From: an uncultured Tepidimonas sp.
GTDB lineage: Bacteria > Pseudomonadota > Gammaproteobacteria > Burkholderiales > Burkholderiaceae_C
Assembly (NCBI GenBank): GCA_937949455.1
Contig: CALEDU010000159.1
Span: forward strand, 1-6,111
Length of the DNA: 6,111 nucleotides
Direction: 5' to 3'
The notes beneath the pieces are model-generated. The model made no database searches. It had not been told where the DNA came from and worked only from the letters and a program-made list of their open reading frames with translations. How positions within the stretch are numbered: position 1 is the first letter of the stretch; each line of letters starts with the position of its first letter. This document shows, piece by piece, positions 1 to 6,111 of this stretch. The position numbers and the translations under genes were made by a program.

Positions 1-120
1 GAAGGTATCGGAATACCCGACCAGACGCCATTCGGGCCGTTGTTTCAACGCCCCTTCAACGAAGCGCAGGATGGACCGGTCGTCCTCGATGAGGTAGATC
101 CGCACGACGTCAGATGACAT
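1..120 (-). CDS. Response regulator, receiver domain N-terminus (partial, runs off left edge)
   Basis: The minus strand from the ATG at 120-118 reads 40 open codons to the window edge. The peptide starts MSSDVVRIYLIEDDRSILRF. This is the first beta strand and acidic pocket of a CheY-like receiver domain: a hydrophobic strand (residues 6-11) followed by E12-D13-D14, the acidic residues that bind Mg2+ for phosphorylation. It continues into an amphipathic first helix and the start of the second strand (WRLVGYSDTF). The phospho-acceptor Asp and the output domain lie outside the window, so the subfamily cannot be fixed; the local sequence would fit a NarL/LuxR-type regulator. It lies 61 bases downstream of uvrB on the same strand, with a hairpin between, so it is probably transcribed separately. 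An AGGG lies only about two bases before the ATG, so the ribosome binding site is poor. Confidence 0.8.
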   Translation of the reverse strand, partial: MSSDVVRIYLIEDDRSILRFVEGALKQRPEWRLVGYSDTF

Positions 121-153
121 GGCCCTATTGTGGCGAAACCATCCGCCCCTTGC

Positions 154-173
154 CCTCCCCCAAACGGGGGAGG
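154..173 (-). terminator. GC-rich hairpin after uvrB, possible terminator
   Basis: An 8-bp perfect stem (CCTCCCCC / GGGGGAGG) with a 4-base loop lies 8 bases past the uvrB stop codon and before the response regulator start. On the minus strand it is not followed by a T tract, so it is not a textbook intrinsic terminator. It may stabilise the uvrB mRNA 3' end, act in Rho-assisted termination, or be one copy of a dispersed C-rich/G-rich intergenic repeat. Confidence 0.45.
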
Positions 174-181
174 CTCACAGC

Positions 182-2284
182 TCACAGGGTGGCCTCTCCG
201 CCATGCGCCCCCAGCACTCGGTCCTTAAGCCGAGCGAGCTGGTCGCGTACCCGTGCCGCCGCCTCGAACTCCAGGTTACGCGCGTGCTCGAGCATTTGCT
301 TTTCCAACCGCTTGATCTCGCGCGCCAAGTCTTTTTCGTCCATTTCCTGGACCCAGGCAGCAGCGTTGCGCACCTCGGCTTGGCGCTGCGCCTGCTCGGC
401 CGCTTTGTCGCTGACGACGCCGTCGATCAGGTCTTTGATGCGCTTGGTCACCCCGCGCGGCGTCACCCCGTGGGCCGCGTTGTACGCGAGTTGCTTGGCC
501 CGGCGGCGCTGCGTCTCGTCGATGGCGCGGCGCATCGAGTCGGTGATGGTGTCTGCGTACAAAATGGCCATGCCGTTGAGATGGCGGGCAGCGCGGCCGA
601 TGGTCTGGATCAGACTGCGCTCGGCACGCAAAAACCCCTCCTTGTCCGCGTCCAGGATGGCCACCAGCGACACCTCGGGGATGTCCAGCCCTTCGCGCAG
701 CAAGTTGATGCCCACCAGCACGTCGAAGGCACCCAAGCGCAGGTCACGGATGATTTCGACCCGCTCGACGGTGTCCACATCGGAATGCAGGTAGCGCACG
801 CGCACGCCGTTTTCGCTCAGGTAATCGGTGAGTTGTTCGGCCATGCGTTTGGTCAAGGTGGTCACCAGCACGCGCTCGTCGCGCTCCACGCGCAGGCGGA
901 TTTCCTGCAACACATCGTCGACCTGATGGGTCGCGGGGCGCACCTCCAACACCGGATCGACCAGGCCCGTGGGGCGCACCACCTGCTCTACCACTTGGGA
1001 TGAGCGGCGCAGCTCGTACTCGCCCGGCGTGGCCGAGACGAAGATCACCTGCCGCATGCGTTGCTCGAATTCCTCGAACTTCAAGGGACGGTTATCCAGC
1101 GCGCTGGGCAGGCGAAAGCCATATTCCACCAGCGTGGTCTTGCGCGCCCGGTCGCCGTTGTACATGCCGCTCAACTGCCCAATCATCACGTGGCTTTCGT
1201 CCAGAAACATCAGCGCATCGCGTGGCAGATAGTCGGTCAGTGTGCTGGGGGGCTCGCCGGGCGCAGCCCCTGACAGGTGGCGCGTGTAGTTTTCGATGCC
1301 TTTGCAGTGTCCCACTTCGACCAGCATCTCCAGATCGAAGCGGGTACGTTGCTCCAACCGCTGGGCCTCGAGCAGCTTGCCCATGCCCAGCAGTTCTTTC
1401 AGCCGCGCGTCGAGCTCCTGCTTGATGCCTTCTACCGCCTGCAGCACTTGCTCGCGCGGGGTCACATAGTGGCTGCTGGGGTAGATGGTAAAGCGCGGCA
1501 GCTTGTGCTGGATGCGCCCGGTCAGCGGGTCGAACAGGGCCAGCGACTCCACCTCGTCGTCAAAAAGTTCGATGCGCACCGCCAGCTCGGAATGCTCGGC
1601 GGGAAAGACGTCGATGGTGTCGCCACGCACGCGGAATTTGCCGCGCACGAACTCTTGCTCGTTGCGCTGGTACTGCATGCGCACCAGTTGTGCAATGATG
1701 TCGCGCTGCCCTAGCCGGTCGCCGGTGCGCAGCGTCAGGATCATGCGGTGGTAGTTCTCGGGCTTGCCGATGCCGTAGATGGCGCTGACGGTGGCAACGA
1801 TGACGACGTCGCGCCGCTCCAACAAGCTTTTGGTGCAGGACAGGCGCATCTGCTCGATGTGCTCGTTGATCGCGCTGTCCTTCTCGATATACAGGTCCCG
1901 CTGCGGGACATAGGCCTCGGGCTGATAGTAGTCGTAATAGCTGACGAAGTATTCGACTGCATTTTTGGGAAAGAACTCGCGGAATTCACTGTAGAGCTGC
2001 GCGGCCAGCGTCTTGTTGGGGGCGAACACGATGGCTGGCCGCCCTAGCCGCGCGATTACATTGGCCATGGTGAAGGTTTTTCCCGAGCCCGTCACCCCTA
2101 GCAGGGTCTGGAAAGCTTCGCCGTCCTGCACCCCTTCGACCAGCCGAGCAATGGCTTGCGGCTGGTCCCCAGCCGGCGGATAGGGCTGATACAGCTCGAA
2201 CGGCGAGCCGGGAAAGGTCACGAACGCCCCAGCAGCGGCCTGGCTGCCCTGAGTGGCAGCATCGATGATCGTCTCGGTGGTCAT
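182..2284 (-). CDS. uvrB: Excinuclease ABC subunit B (UvrB)
   Basis: UvrB is the damage-verifying helicase-fold subunit of nucleotide excision repair. UvrA loads it at lesions, and it then recruits UvrC for dual incision. The 700-residue product is complete. Visible in order are Walker A GVTGSGKT (63-70), the aromatic beta-hairpin that probes the strand ([12 protein letters not shown], from residue 116, followed by the IEKD segment), the DESH Walker B box (362-365), VSATPG (416-421), the [11 protein letters not shown] motif (from 527), QTIGRAARH motif VI (560-568) and a C-terminal UVR coiled-coil domain (about 651-692) that contacts UvrC. E. coli UvrB has 673 residues; the extra length is mainly an N-terminal leader before [19 protein letters not shown], as I recall for Burkholderiales homologues. 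I chose the ATG at 2284; a GTG at 2305 in the same frame would add seven residues. Neither has a convincing Shine-Dalgarno. The gene is divergent from tyrB. I see no E. coli-type LexA box in the spacer. Confidence 0.97.
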   Translation of the reverse strand: MTTETIIDAATQGSQAAAGAFVTFPGSPFELYQPYPPAGDQPQAIARLVEGVQDGEAFQTLLGVTGSGKTFTMANVIARLGRPAIVFAPNKTLAAQLYSEFREFFPKNAVEYFVSYYDYYQPEAYVPQRDLYIEKDSAINEHIEQMRLSCTKSLLERRDVVIVATVSAIYGIGKPENYHRMILTLRTGDRLGQRDIIAQLVRMQYQRNEQEFVRGKFRVRGDTIDVFPAEHSELAVRIELFDDEVESLALFDPLTGRIQHKLPRFTIYPSSHYVTPREQVLQAVEGIKQELDARLKELLGMGKLLEAQRLEQRTRFDLEMLVEVGHCKGIENYTRHLSGAAPGEPPSTLTDYLPRDALMFLDESHVMIGQLSGMYNGDRARKTTLVEYGFRLPSALDNRPLKFEEFEQRMRQVIFVSATPGEYELRRSSQVVEQVVRPTGLVDPVLEVRPATHQVDDVLQEIRLRVERDERVLVTTLTKRMAEQLTDYLSENGVRVRYLHSDVDTVERVEIIRDLRLGAFDVLVGINLLREGLDIPEVSLVAILDADKEGFLRAERSLIQTIGRAARHLNGMAILYADTITDSMRRAIDETQRRRAKQLAYNAAHGVTPRGVTKRIKDLIDGVVSDKAAEQAQRQAEVRNAAAWVQEMDEKDLAREIKRLEKQMLEHARNLEFEAAARVRDQLARLKDRVLGAHGGEATL

Positions 2285-2311
2285 GGCAGCGGGCCGAGGG
2301 TGCACCCCGGC

Positions 2312-2317
2312 TAAAAT
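2312..2317 (+). promoter_or_regulatory. Candidate -10 element for the aminotransferase gene
   Basis: TAAAAT matches the sigma-70 -10 consensus at five of six bases and lies 34 bases before the ATG at 2352, giving a predicted leader of roughly 28 bases. I see no good -35 at normal spacing upstream. It lies in the only A/T-rich patch of the 67-base divergent spacer. Confidence 0.4.
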
Positions 2318-2322
2318 TTCGG

Positions 2323-2328
2323 ATTATC
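2323..2328 (-). promoter_or_regulatory. Candidate -10 element for uvrB
   Basis: Read on the minus strand this is GATAAT, a five-of-six match to TATAAT. It is placed to start transcription near 2316, about 32 bases before the uvrB ATG at 2284. No recognisable -35 is visible at 16-18 bases upstream. It lies only five bases from the opposed TAAAAT element, so the two promoters, if real, would compete for polymerase. Confidence 0.35.
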
Positions 2329-2339
2329 CAATCGCCCCC

Positions 2340-2345
2340 AAAGGA
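2340..2345 (+). promoter_or_regulatory. Ribosome binding site deciding the aminotransferase start
   Basis: AAAGGA lies six bases before the ATG at 2352. The frame stays open upstream to an ATG at 2253, but that stretch is antisense to the uvrB 5' end and has no aminotransferase homology. The Shine-Dalgarno and the typical opening MSLFSAVEMAPRDPI both fix the start at 2352. Confidence 0.7.
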
Positions 2346-2351
2346 TTGCAC

Positions 2352-3548
2352 ATGTCGCTCTTCTCCGCTGTCGAAATGGCCCCCCGCGACCCCATCTTGG
2401 GCCTGAACGAACAGTTTGCTGCGGACACCCGCCCCAACAAGGTCAACTTGGGCGTCGGTGTCTACTACGATGACAACGGCAAGCTGCCACTGCTGCAGTG
2501 TGTGCAGGCAGCCGAGCGGCACCTCATGGAAAAGCCCGCCCCGCGCGGCTATCTGCCCATCGATGGCATGCCGGCTTACGTCAACGCAGTCAAGGCCCTG
2601 GTGTTTGGTGCCGACAGCGAGGCCGTACGCAGCGGCCGTGTGGCCACGGTACAAGCGCTGGGCGGCACAGGCGGTCTGAAGATTGGCGCCGACTTTCTGA
2701 AAAAGCTCACCCCGGCCGCCAAGGTGCTGATCAGCGACCCGAGCTGGGAGAACCACCGGGCCCTGTTTGCCCACGCTGGCTTTGCGGTCGATACCTATGC
2801 CTACTACGACGCGGCCAGGCGCGGCGTGAACATGGAAGGCATGCTGGCCAGCCTGCGCGCGGCCGATGCGGGCACCATCGTCGTGCTGCACGCCTGCTGC
2901 CACAACCCCACCGGCTACGACCTGACGCCCGAGCAGTGGGACGCCGTCGTAGACGTGGTGCGCGAGCGCGGCCTGGTACCCTTCCTCGACATGGCCTACC
3001 AGGGCTTTGGCCACGGCATCGTCGAGGACGGTGCGGCGGTGGGCAAGTTCGTCGCGGCTGGACTGGATGTGTTCGTCTCCACGTCGTTCTCCAAGAGCTT
3101 TAGCCTGTATGGCGAGCGCGTCGGCGCGCTGTCGGTGGTGTGTGCCAACAAGGACGAGGCCGACCGCGTGCTGTCGCAACTGAAGATCGTCGTGCGCACC
3201 AACTACTCCAACCCTCCCACACATGGTGCCGCCGTGGTGGCGCAGGTGCTCAACACGCCTGAGCTGCGCGCGTTATGGGAACAGGAGCTGGGCGACATGC
3301 GCACCCGCATCAAGGCCATGCGCCAGCGGCTGGTGGATGGATTGCGCGCAGCAGGTGTGCGGCAGGACATGTCCTTCATCACCCAGCAGATCGGCATGTT
3401 CAGCTACTCCGGGCTGACCCAAGCACAAATGGTGCGTCTGCGCACCGAGTTTGGCGTCTATGGCACCGACACAGGCCGCATGTGCGTGGCTGCCCTCAAC
3501 AGCCGCAACATCGACGACGTCTGCCGATCGATCGCAGCCGTCCTCTGA
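2352..3548 (+). CDS. tyrB: Aromatic amino acid aminotransferase (TyrB-type, class I PLP-dependent)
   Basis: This is a 398-residue fold-type I aminotransferase of the aspartate/tyrosine family, which transfers amino groups between aromatic amino acids or aspartate and 2-oxoglutarate in the cytoplasm. All expected residues are visible. W132 stacks on the cofactor. N185 lies within LHACCHNPTG, with D213 and Y216 in FLDMAYQGFG contacting the pyridine ring. K248 in TSFSKSFSLYGER forms the Schiff base, R256 binds the cofactor phosphate, and R376 in TGRMCVAALN binds the substrate alpha-carboxylate. The C-terminal GRMCVA motif and MFSYSGLT resemble E. coli TyrB more than AspC (GRVNVAG), which favours aromatic specificity. 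An aspartate aminotransferase role cannot be excluded, as both activities are common in this family. The length is normal. It is divergent from uvrB and followed by a hairpin at 3562-3585, so it is probably monocistronic. Confidence 0.93.
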   Translation: MSLFSAVEMAPRDPILGLNEQFAADTRPNKVNLGVGVYYDDNGKLPLLQCVQAAERHLMEKPAPRGYLPIDGMPAYVNAVKALVFGADSEAVRSGRVATVQALGGTGGLKIGADFLKKLTPAAKVLISDPSWENHRALFAHAGFAVDTYAYYDAARRGVNMEGMLASLRAADAGTIVVLHACCHNPTGYDLTPEQWDAVVDVVRERGLVPFLDMAYQGFGHGIVEDGAAVGKFVAAGLDVFVSTSFSKSFSLYGERVGALSVVCANKDEADRVLSQLKIVVRTNYSNPPTHGAAVVAQVLNTPELRALWEQELGDMRTRIKAMRQRLVDGLRAAGVRQDMSFITQQIGMFSYSGLTQAQMVRLRTEFGVYGTDTGRMCVAALNSRNIDDVCRSIAAVL

Positions 3549-3560
3549 TCCGCACGACTG

Positions 3561-3587
3561 TCCCCGAGGCGACGCGGCCTCGGGGTT
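3561..3587 (+). terminator. Hairpin after tyrB, probable terminator
   Basis: A 9-bp perfect stem (CCCCGAGGC / GCCTCGGGG, arms at 3562-3570 and 3577-3585) with a 6-base loop starts 13 bases after the tyrB stop. Only two T residues follow, so it is strong as a stem but weak as an intrinsic terminator. Its position between tyrB and the phaZ promoter region supports separation of the two transcription units. Confidence 0.55.
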
Positions 3588-3618
3588 CGACCGCATGGCG
3601 TGAGAGGAGACTTCCTGT

Positions 3619-3624
3619 TATATT
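3619..3624 (+). promoter_or_regulatory. Candidate -10 element for phaZ-rnfB
   Basis: TATATT matches TATAAT at five of six bases and sits in a short A/T-rich island in otherwise GC-rich DNA. It predicts a start near 3631 and a leader of about 24 bases to the phaZ ATG. No good -35 is seen at normal spacing, so an activator or an alternative sigma factor is possible. The element directly abuts the palindrome at 3625-3639. Confidence 0.4.
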
Positions 3625-3639
3625 TGTTGCACTGCAACA
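3625..3639. promoter_or_regulatory. Perfect 7-1-7 palindrome, candidate PhaR-type operator
   Basis: TGTTGCACTGCAACA is a perfect inverted repeat (TGTTGCA, one central C, TGCAACA). It begins right after the candidate -10 and covers the predicted transcription start, 15 bases before the phaZ ATG, which is a natural place for a repressor. PhaR, the PHB-responsive repressor of phasin and other PHB genes, is known to bind TGC/GCA-containing dyads (CTGC-N3-4-GCAG was described in Paracoccus). This site shares the TGC...GCA core but is not an exact match, so the PhaR assignment is an inference. Confidence 0.5.
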
Positions 3640-3654
3640 TAGACGACCGATGCC

Positions 3655-5040
3655 ATGCTCTATCACCTGTACGAAGCCCAGCGGGCTTTGATCGAGCCGT
3701 TCTCCGACTTCGCGCTGGTGACGGCCAAGCTGTTTGCCAATCCCGCTTCGCCCTTGGCGCAGGCGCCGTTTTCGCAGCGCGTCGCGGCCGCCTATGACCT
3801 TCTACACCGCCTGGGCAAGGACTATGAAAAGCCCGAGTTCGGTATCCGCAGCGTGGACATCGGCGGGGTATATGTGGCGATCGACGAACGGGTGGAGATC
3901 CACAAACCCTTCTGCGAGCTGCGGCGCTTCAAGCGCTACTGTGACGATGCCCAGACGCTGCTGCGCCTCAAGGAGCAGCCGGCGGTGCTGATCGTCGCGC
4001 CGCTATCGGGACACTACGCGACGCTGCTGCGCGATACCGTGCGGACCATGCTGCGCGACCACAAGGTCTACATCACCGACTGGAAGAACGCCCGTCTCGT
4101 ACCCCTGAGTGAGGGCGAATTCCACCTGGACGACTATGTCAACTATGTGCAGGAGTTCATCCGCTACCTGCAACGGCAATATGGCAACTGCCATGTGATG
4201 AGCGTGTGCCAGCCCACGGTGCCGGTGTTGGCCGCCGTGTCGCTGATGGCCAGCCGTGGCGAGAAGACCCCGCTGTCGATGACCATGATGGGCGGCCCGA
4301 TCGACGCGCGCCGCTCCCCCACGGCCGTGAACAATCTGGCCATGCAGCGCAGCTATGCGTGGTTCGAGAACAACGTGATTTACCGTGTACCGGCAGGCTT
4401 CCCGGGCGAGGGGCGGCGCGTCTATCCGGGGTTTTTGCAACATGCCGGCTTCATTGCGATGAACCCGGATCGCCATGTCAACAGCCACTACGACTATTTC
4501 AAGCACTTGGTCCAGGGTGACAACGAGAGCGCGGAGGCTCACCGCCAGTTTTACGACGAGTACAACGCGGTGTTGGACATGGATGCCAACTATTACCTGG
4601 AAACCATCCGCACGGTGTTCCAAGAGTTCAAACTGGTGCACGGCACCTGGGACGTGCGGGCGCCCGACGGCACGCTGGAGCGGGTGCGCCCGCAAGACAT
4701 TCGGAACACGGGCCTGCTGACGGTCGAAGGTGAGTTGGACGACATCTCGGGCAGCGGTCAGACGCGAGCGGCACATGACCTGTGTACCGGGATCGAGCCC
4801 CACGAGCAGCAGCACTTCGAAGTCGCGGGGGCCGGCCATTACGGCATCTTCAGTGGGCGGCGCTGGCGCGAGAAGGTCTACCCCGTGGTGCGGGACTTCA
4901 TCCTGGCGCACCAACCGCCGGCGGGTGGTGCCGATCTGGATGCCGCCCAGGCCGAGGCCGATTTGATGGCGTCTGCCATCCGCCGGGACGAGCCGGCGCC
5001 GACGCGCGGCCGTCGCCGCAAGATCGAACCGGGGGCATGA
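3655..5040 (+). CDS. phaZ: Intracellular polyhydroxybutyrate depolymerase (PhaZ)
   Basis: This enzyme hydrolyses native intracellular PHB granules during carbon starvation. The 461-residue product has the PhaZ1-type alpha/beta hydrolase layout known from Ralstonia eutropha, opening [20 protein letters not shown]. The nucleophile is cysteine rather than serine: C185 in VMSVCQP, in place of a lipase GxSxG box. The rest of the likely triad is D362 or D363 in [14 protein letters not shown] and H395 in [13 protein letters not shown], close to C183/D355/H388 of the R. eutropha enzyme. There is no signal peptide. It is longer than the roughly 419-residue R. eutropha enzyme because of an Ala/Asp/Glu-rich then Arg/Lys-rich C-terminal tail (about 420-461). 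The ATG at 3655 is the only start possible, as TAG at 3640-3642 closes the frame. No clear Shine-Dalgarno is present. The stop overlaps the rnfB-like start as ATGA, implying a two-gene operon with translational coupling. Confidence 0.95.
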   Translation: MLYHLYEAQRALIEPFSDFALVTAKLFANPASPLAQAPFSQRVAAAYDLLHRLGKDYEKPEFGIRSVDIGGVYVAIDERVEIHKPFCELRRFKRYCDDAQTLLRLKEQPAVLIVAPLSGHYATLLRDTVRTMLRDHKVYITDWKNARLVPLSEGEFHLDDYVNYVQEFIRYLQRQYGNCHVMSVCQPTVPVLAAVSLMASRGEKTPLSMTMMGGPIDARRSPTAVNNLAMQRSYAWFENNVIYRVPAGFPGEGRRVYPGFLQHAGFIAMNPDRHVNSHYDYFKHLVQGDNESAEAHRQFYDEYNAVLDMDANYYLETIRTVFQEFKLVHGTWDVRAPDGTLERVRPQDIRNTGLLTVEGELDDISGSGQTRAAHDLCTGIEPHEQQHFEVAGAGHYGIFSGRRWREKVYPVVRDFILAHQPPAGGADLDAAQAEADLMASAIRRDEPAPTRGRRRKIEPGA

Positions 5041-5720
5041 GCGCGGGTGACACACACGCCGGCGCCCCGACGCTGGCCGACCGCATCGACGCCACCCTGC
5101 CGCAGACGCAATGCACGCGCTGCGGCTATCCCGATTGCCGCCGCTACGCCGAGGCCATTGCCTGTGGCGAGGCCGATATCGACCGCTGTCCGCCGGGGGG
5201 TGAAGAAGGCGTGCGCCGACTGGCTGCACTGACCGGCCGCGCACCAAAGCCCCTGAATCCTGCCTATGGCACTGAGGGGCCGCTGGGTGTGGCCGTCATC
5301 GACGAGACATGGTGCATCGGCTGCACTTTGTGCATCAAAGCCTGCCCGACCGACGCCATCGTCGGCGCGCACAAGCGCATGCACACCGTGATCGAGCCCT
5401 ACTGCACGGGCTGCGAGCTGTGTATCCCGGCGTGCCCGGTGGACTGCATTGCGATGGTCCCCATCAGCGGCGAGCGGTGCGGCTGGGCCGCGTGGACGCC
5501 CCAGCAGGCCAAGCAGGCCCGCGCTCGCTATCAAGCCCGCCTCGCCCGGCTGGCCCGGGAGGCCGACGAGCAGGCCGAGCGGCGCTTGCACAAGGCCGAG
5601 GCCAAGCTGGCCGACCTGCCGGCCCAGTCCAAGCACACTGACCCGGCCGTCCTCGACCGCAAGCGCGCCCTGATCGAGGCGGCCATCGCCAAGGCACGCG
5701 CGGCCCGCGCCGCGTCTTAG
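5037..5720 (+). CDS. rnfB: RnfB-like electron transport polyferredoxin
   Basis: The 227-residue protein matches RnfB/RsxB, the polyferredoxin subunit of Rnf/Rsx electron transfer complexes. It has an Fe-S domain with C26, C29, C34 and C51 (CTRCGYPDC ... DRCPPGG), then two 4Fe-4S ferredoxin motifs: C93, C96, C99, C103 ([12 protein letters not shown]) and C123, C126, C129, C133 ([12 protein letters not shown]). E. coli RsxB starts with a membrane helix; here the protein starts almost directly at the [15 protein letters not shown] segment, so it looks soluble. After residue 155 it becomes an Ala/Arg/Lys/Glu-rich helix, probably coiled coil, ending in [20 protein letters not shown], which resembles the C-terminal repeats of RsxC. 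The ATG overlaps the phaZ stop by four bases. No rnfA, C, D, G or E gene is in the window. A role as a free electron carrier, for example for Fe-S enzymes, is an inference. Confidence 0.9.
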   Translation: MSAGDTHAGAPTLADRIDATLPQTQCTRCGYPDCRRYAEAIACGEADIDRCPPGGEEGVRRLAALTGRAPKPLNPAYGTEGPLGVAVIDETWCIGCTLCIKACPTDAIVGAHKRMHTVIEPYCTGCELCIPACPVDCIAMVPISGERCGWAAWTPQQAKQARARYQARLARLAREADEQAERRLHKAEAKLADLPAQSKHTDPAVLDRKRALIEAAIAKARAARAAS

Positions 5721-6111
5721 TCGAGCGTCCCTGCCACCGACGGCCCGGCCGCCAGCGCGCGAAAGGCCTGGATCACCTCGGCCGGGGCTTGCACCAGCTC
5801 GATCAAAACGCCCTCCCCGCCCACAGGAAACTCATCGTTGCCCTTGGGGTGGATGAAGCAGATGTCAAAGCCTGCAGCTCCCCGGCGGATGCCGCCTGGC
5901 GCAAAACGCACCCCTTGGGCGCTCAGCCATTCGACGGCGCGCGGCAGATCGTCCACCCACAGTCCGATATGGTTCAACGGCGTGGCGTGCACTGCAGGCT
6001 TCTTGTTCGGATCTAGCGGCTGCATCAGATCGACCTCGACCTTGAACGGACCGGTCCCGGTGGCGCAGATATCCTCGTCCACGGTCTCGCGTTCGCTGAC
6101 AAAGGTACCGG
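5717..6111 (-). CDS. VOC-superfamily protein, glyoxalase/methylmalonyl-CoA epimerase-like (partial, N-terminus outside window)
   Basis: The minus strand is open from the right edge to TAA at 5719-5717, giving 131 residues and lacking the true start. A GTG at 6082 is in frame, but homology-like sequence (GTFVSERET) continues upstream of it, so the gene most likely begins beyond the window. The second VOC beta-alpha-beta-beta-beta module is clear: [20 protein letters not shown], then [11 protein letters not shown] and [10 protein letters not shown]. The His of NHIGLW and the Glu of LIELVQ are likely metal ligands, and the Glu of FKVEVDLM is probably the ligand from the first module; the remaining His would be outside. 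HPK...GVLIELV resembles methylmalonyl-CoA epimerase, with about eight extra residues (DEFPVGGE) between the two parts. Lactoylglutathione lyase or another VOC enzyme is possible. It converges on rnfB and their stop codons overlap. Confidence 0.82.
   Translation of the reverse strand, partial: GTFVSERETVDEDICATGTGPFKVEVDLMQPLDPNKKPAVHATPLNHIGLWVDDLPRAVEWLSAQGVRFAPGGIRRGAAGFDICFIHPKGNDEFPVGGEGVLIELVQAPAEVIQAFRALAAGPSVAGTLD

Noticed and set aside
119..1003. A 294-codon open frame on the plus strand opposite uvrB
   Set aside because: It lies wholly antisense to well-conserved uvrB codons and has no recognisable domain; long antisense frames are expected in high-GC DNA.
2253..2351. N-terminal extension of the aminotransferase from an ATG at 2253
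   Set aside because: The extension is antisense to the uvrB start, spans both candidate promoters and lacks homology; the good ribosome binding site is at 2340-2345.
1986..3224. A 412-codon open frame on the minus strand opposite the aminotransferase and the uvrB 5' end
   Set aside because: It overlaps two convincing genes in other frames, and its composition (His/Val/Gly/Ala-rich without motifs) is that of a shadow frame.
4003..5247. A 414-codon open frame on the minus strand opposite phaZ and rnfB
   Set aside because: It is antisense to the PhaZ catalytic core and the RnfB cysteine motifs, and has no domain of its own.
5698..5710. GCGCGG-C-CCGCGC inverted repeat at the end of rnfB as a terminator
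   Set aside because: The loop would be too short, it lies inside the coding region with no T tract, and such matches are frequent in GC-rich Ala/Arg codons.
6080..6082. GTG as the true start of the VOC-family gene
   Set aside because: In-frame, family-like sequence continues upstream to the window edge, and the first VOC module would be missing most of its length.

Overview
The window is high-GC, densely coded DNA that looks like the chromosome of a betaproteobacterium in Burkholderiales, probably close to Comamonadaceae. This rests on recalled resemblance of the proteins (UvrB N-terminus, TyrB-type aminotransferase, PhaZ1-type PHB depolymerase, short RnfB with a helical tail), not on a search. 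There is no sign of mobile DNA, CRISPR, phage, rRNA or tRNA.

Layout. Positions 1-120 (minus) hold the first 40 residues of a response regulator that leaves the window on the left. Positions 182-2284 (minus) are a complete uvrB, with a GC-rich hairpin between it and the regulator. A 67-base spacer separates uvrB from a divergent aromatic amino acid aminotransferase (tyrB-type, 2352-3548, plus); opposed -10-like hexamers sit in the spacer. A 106-base gap (3549-3654) follows, with a 9-bp terminator-like stem and then a -10-like element abutting a perfect 7-1-7 palindrome. Next are phaZ (intracellular polyhydroxybutyrate depolymerase, 3655-5040, plus) and an rnfB-like polyferredoxin gene (5037-5720, plus), joined by an ATGA stop/start overlap. 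A VOC-fold (glyoxalase/epimerase-like) gene converges from the right edge on the minus strand, and its stop codon overlaps the rnfB stop.

Function. Most of the window is housekeeping: nucleotide excision repair, amino acid metabolism and storage-polymer mobilisation. The most interesting part is the phaZ-rnfB pair. It appears to be one transcription unit with a candidate repressor site (possibly PhaR-type) at its start. It couples a PHB depolymerase to an RnfB-like protein that has all twelve cluster cysteines but no N-terminal membrane helix, and no rnfA/C/D/G/E gene is present in the window. I see no clear evidence of a wholly new system.
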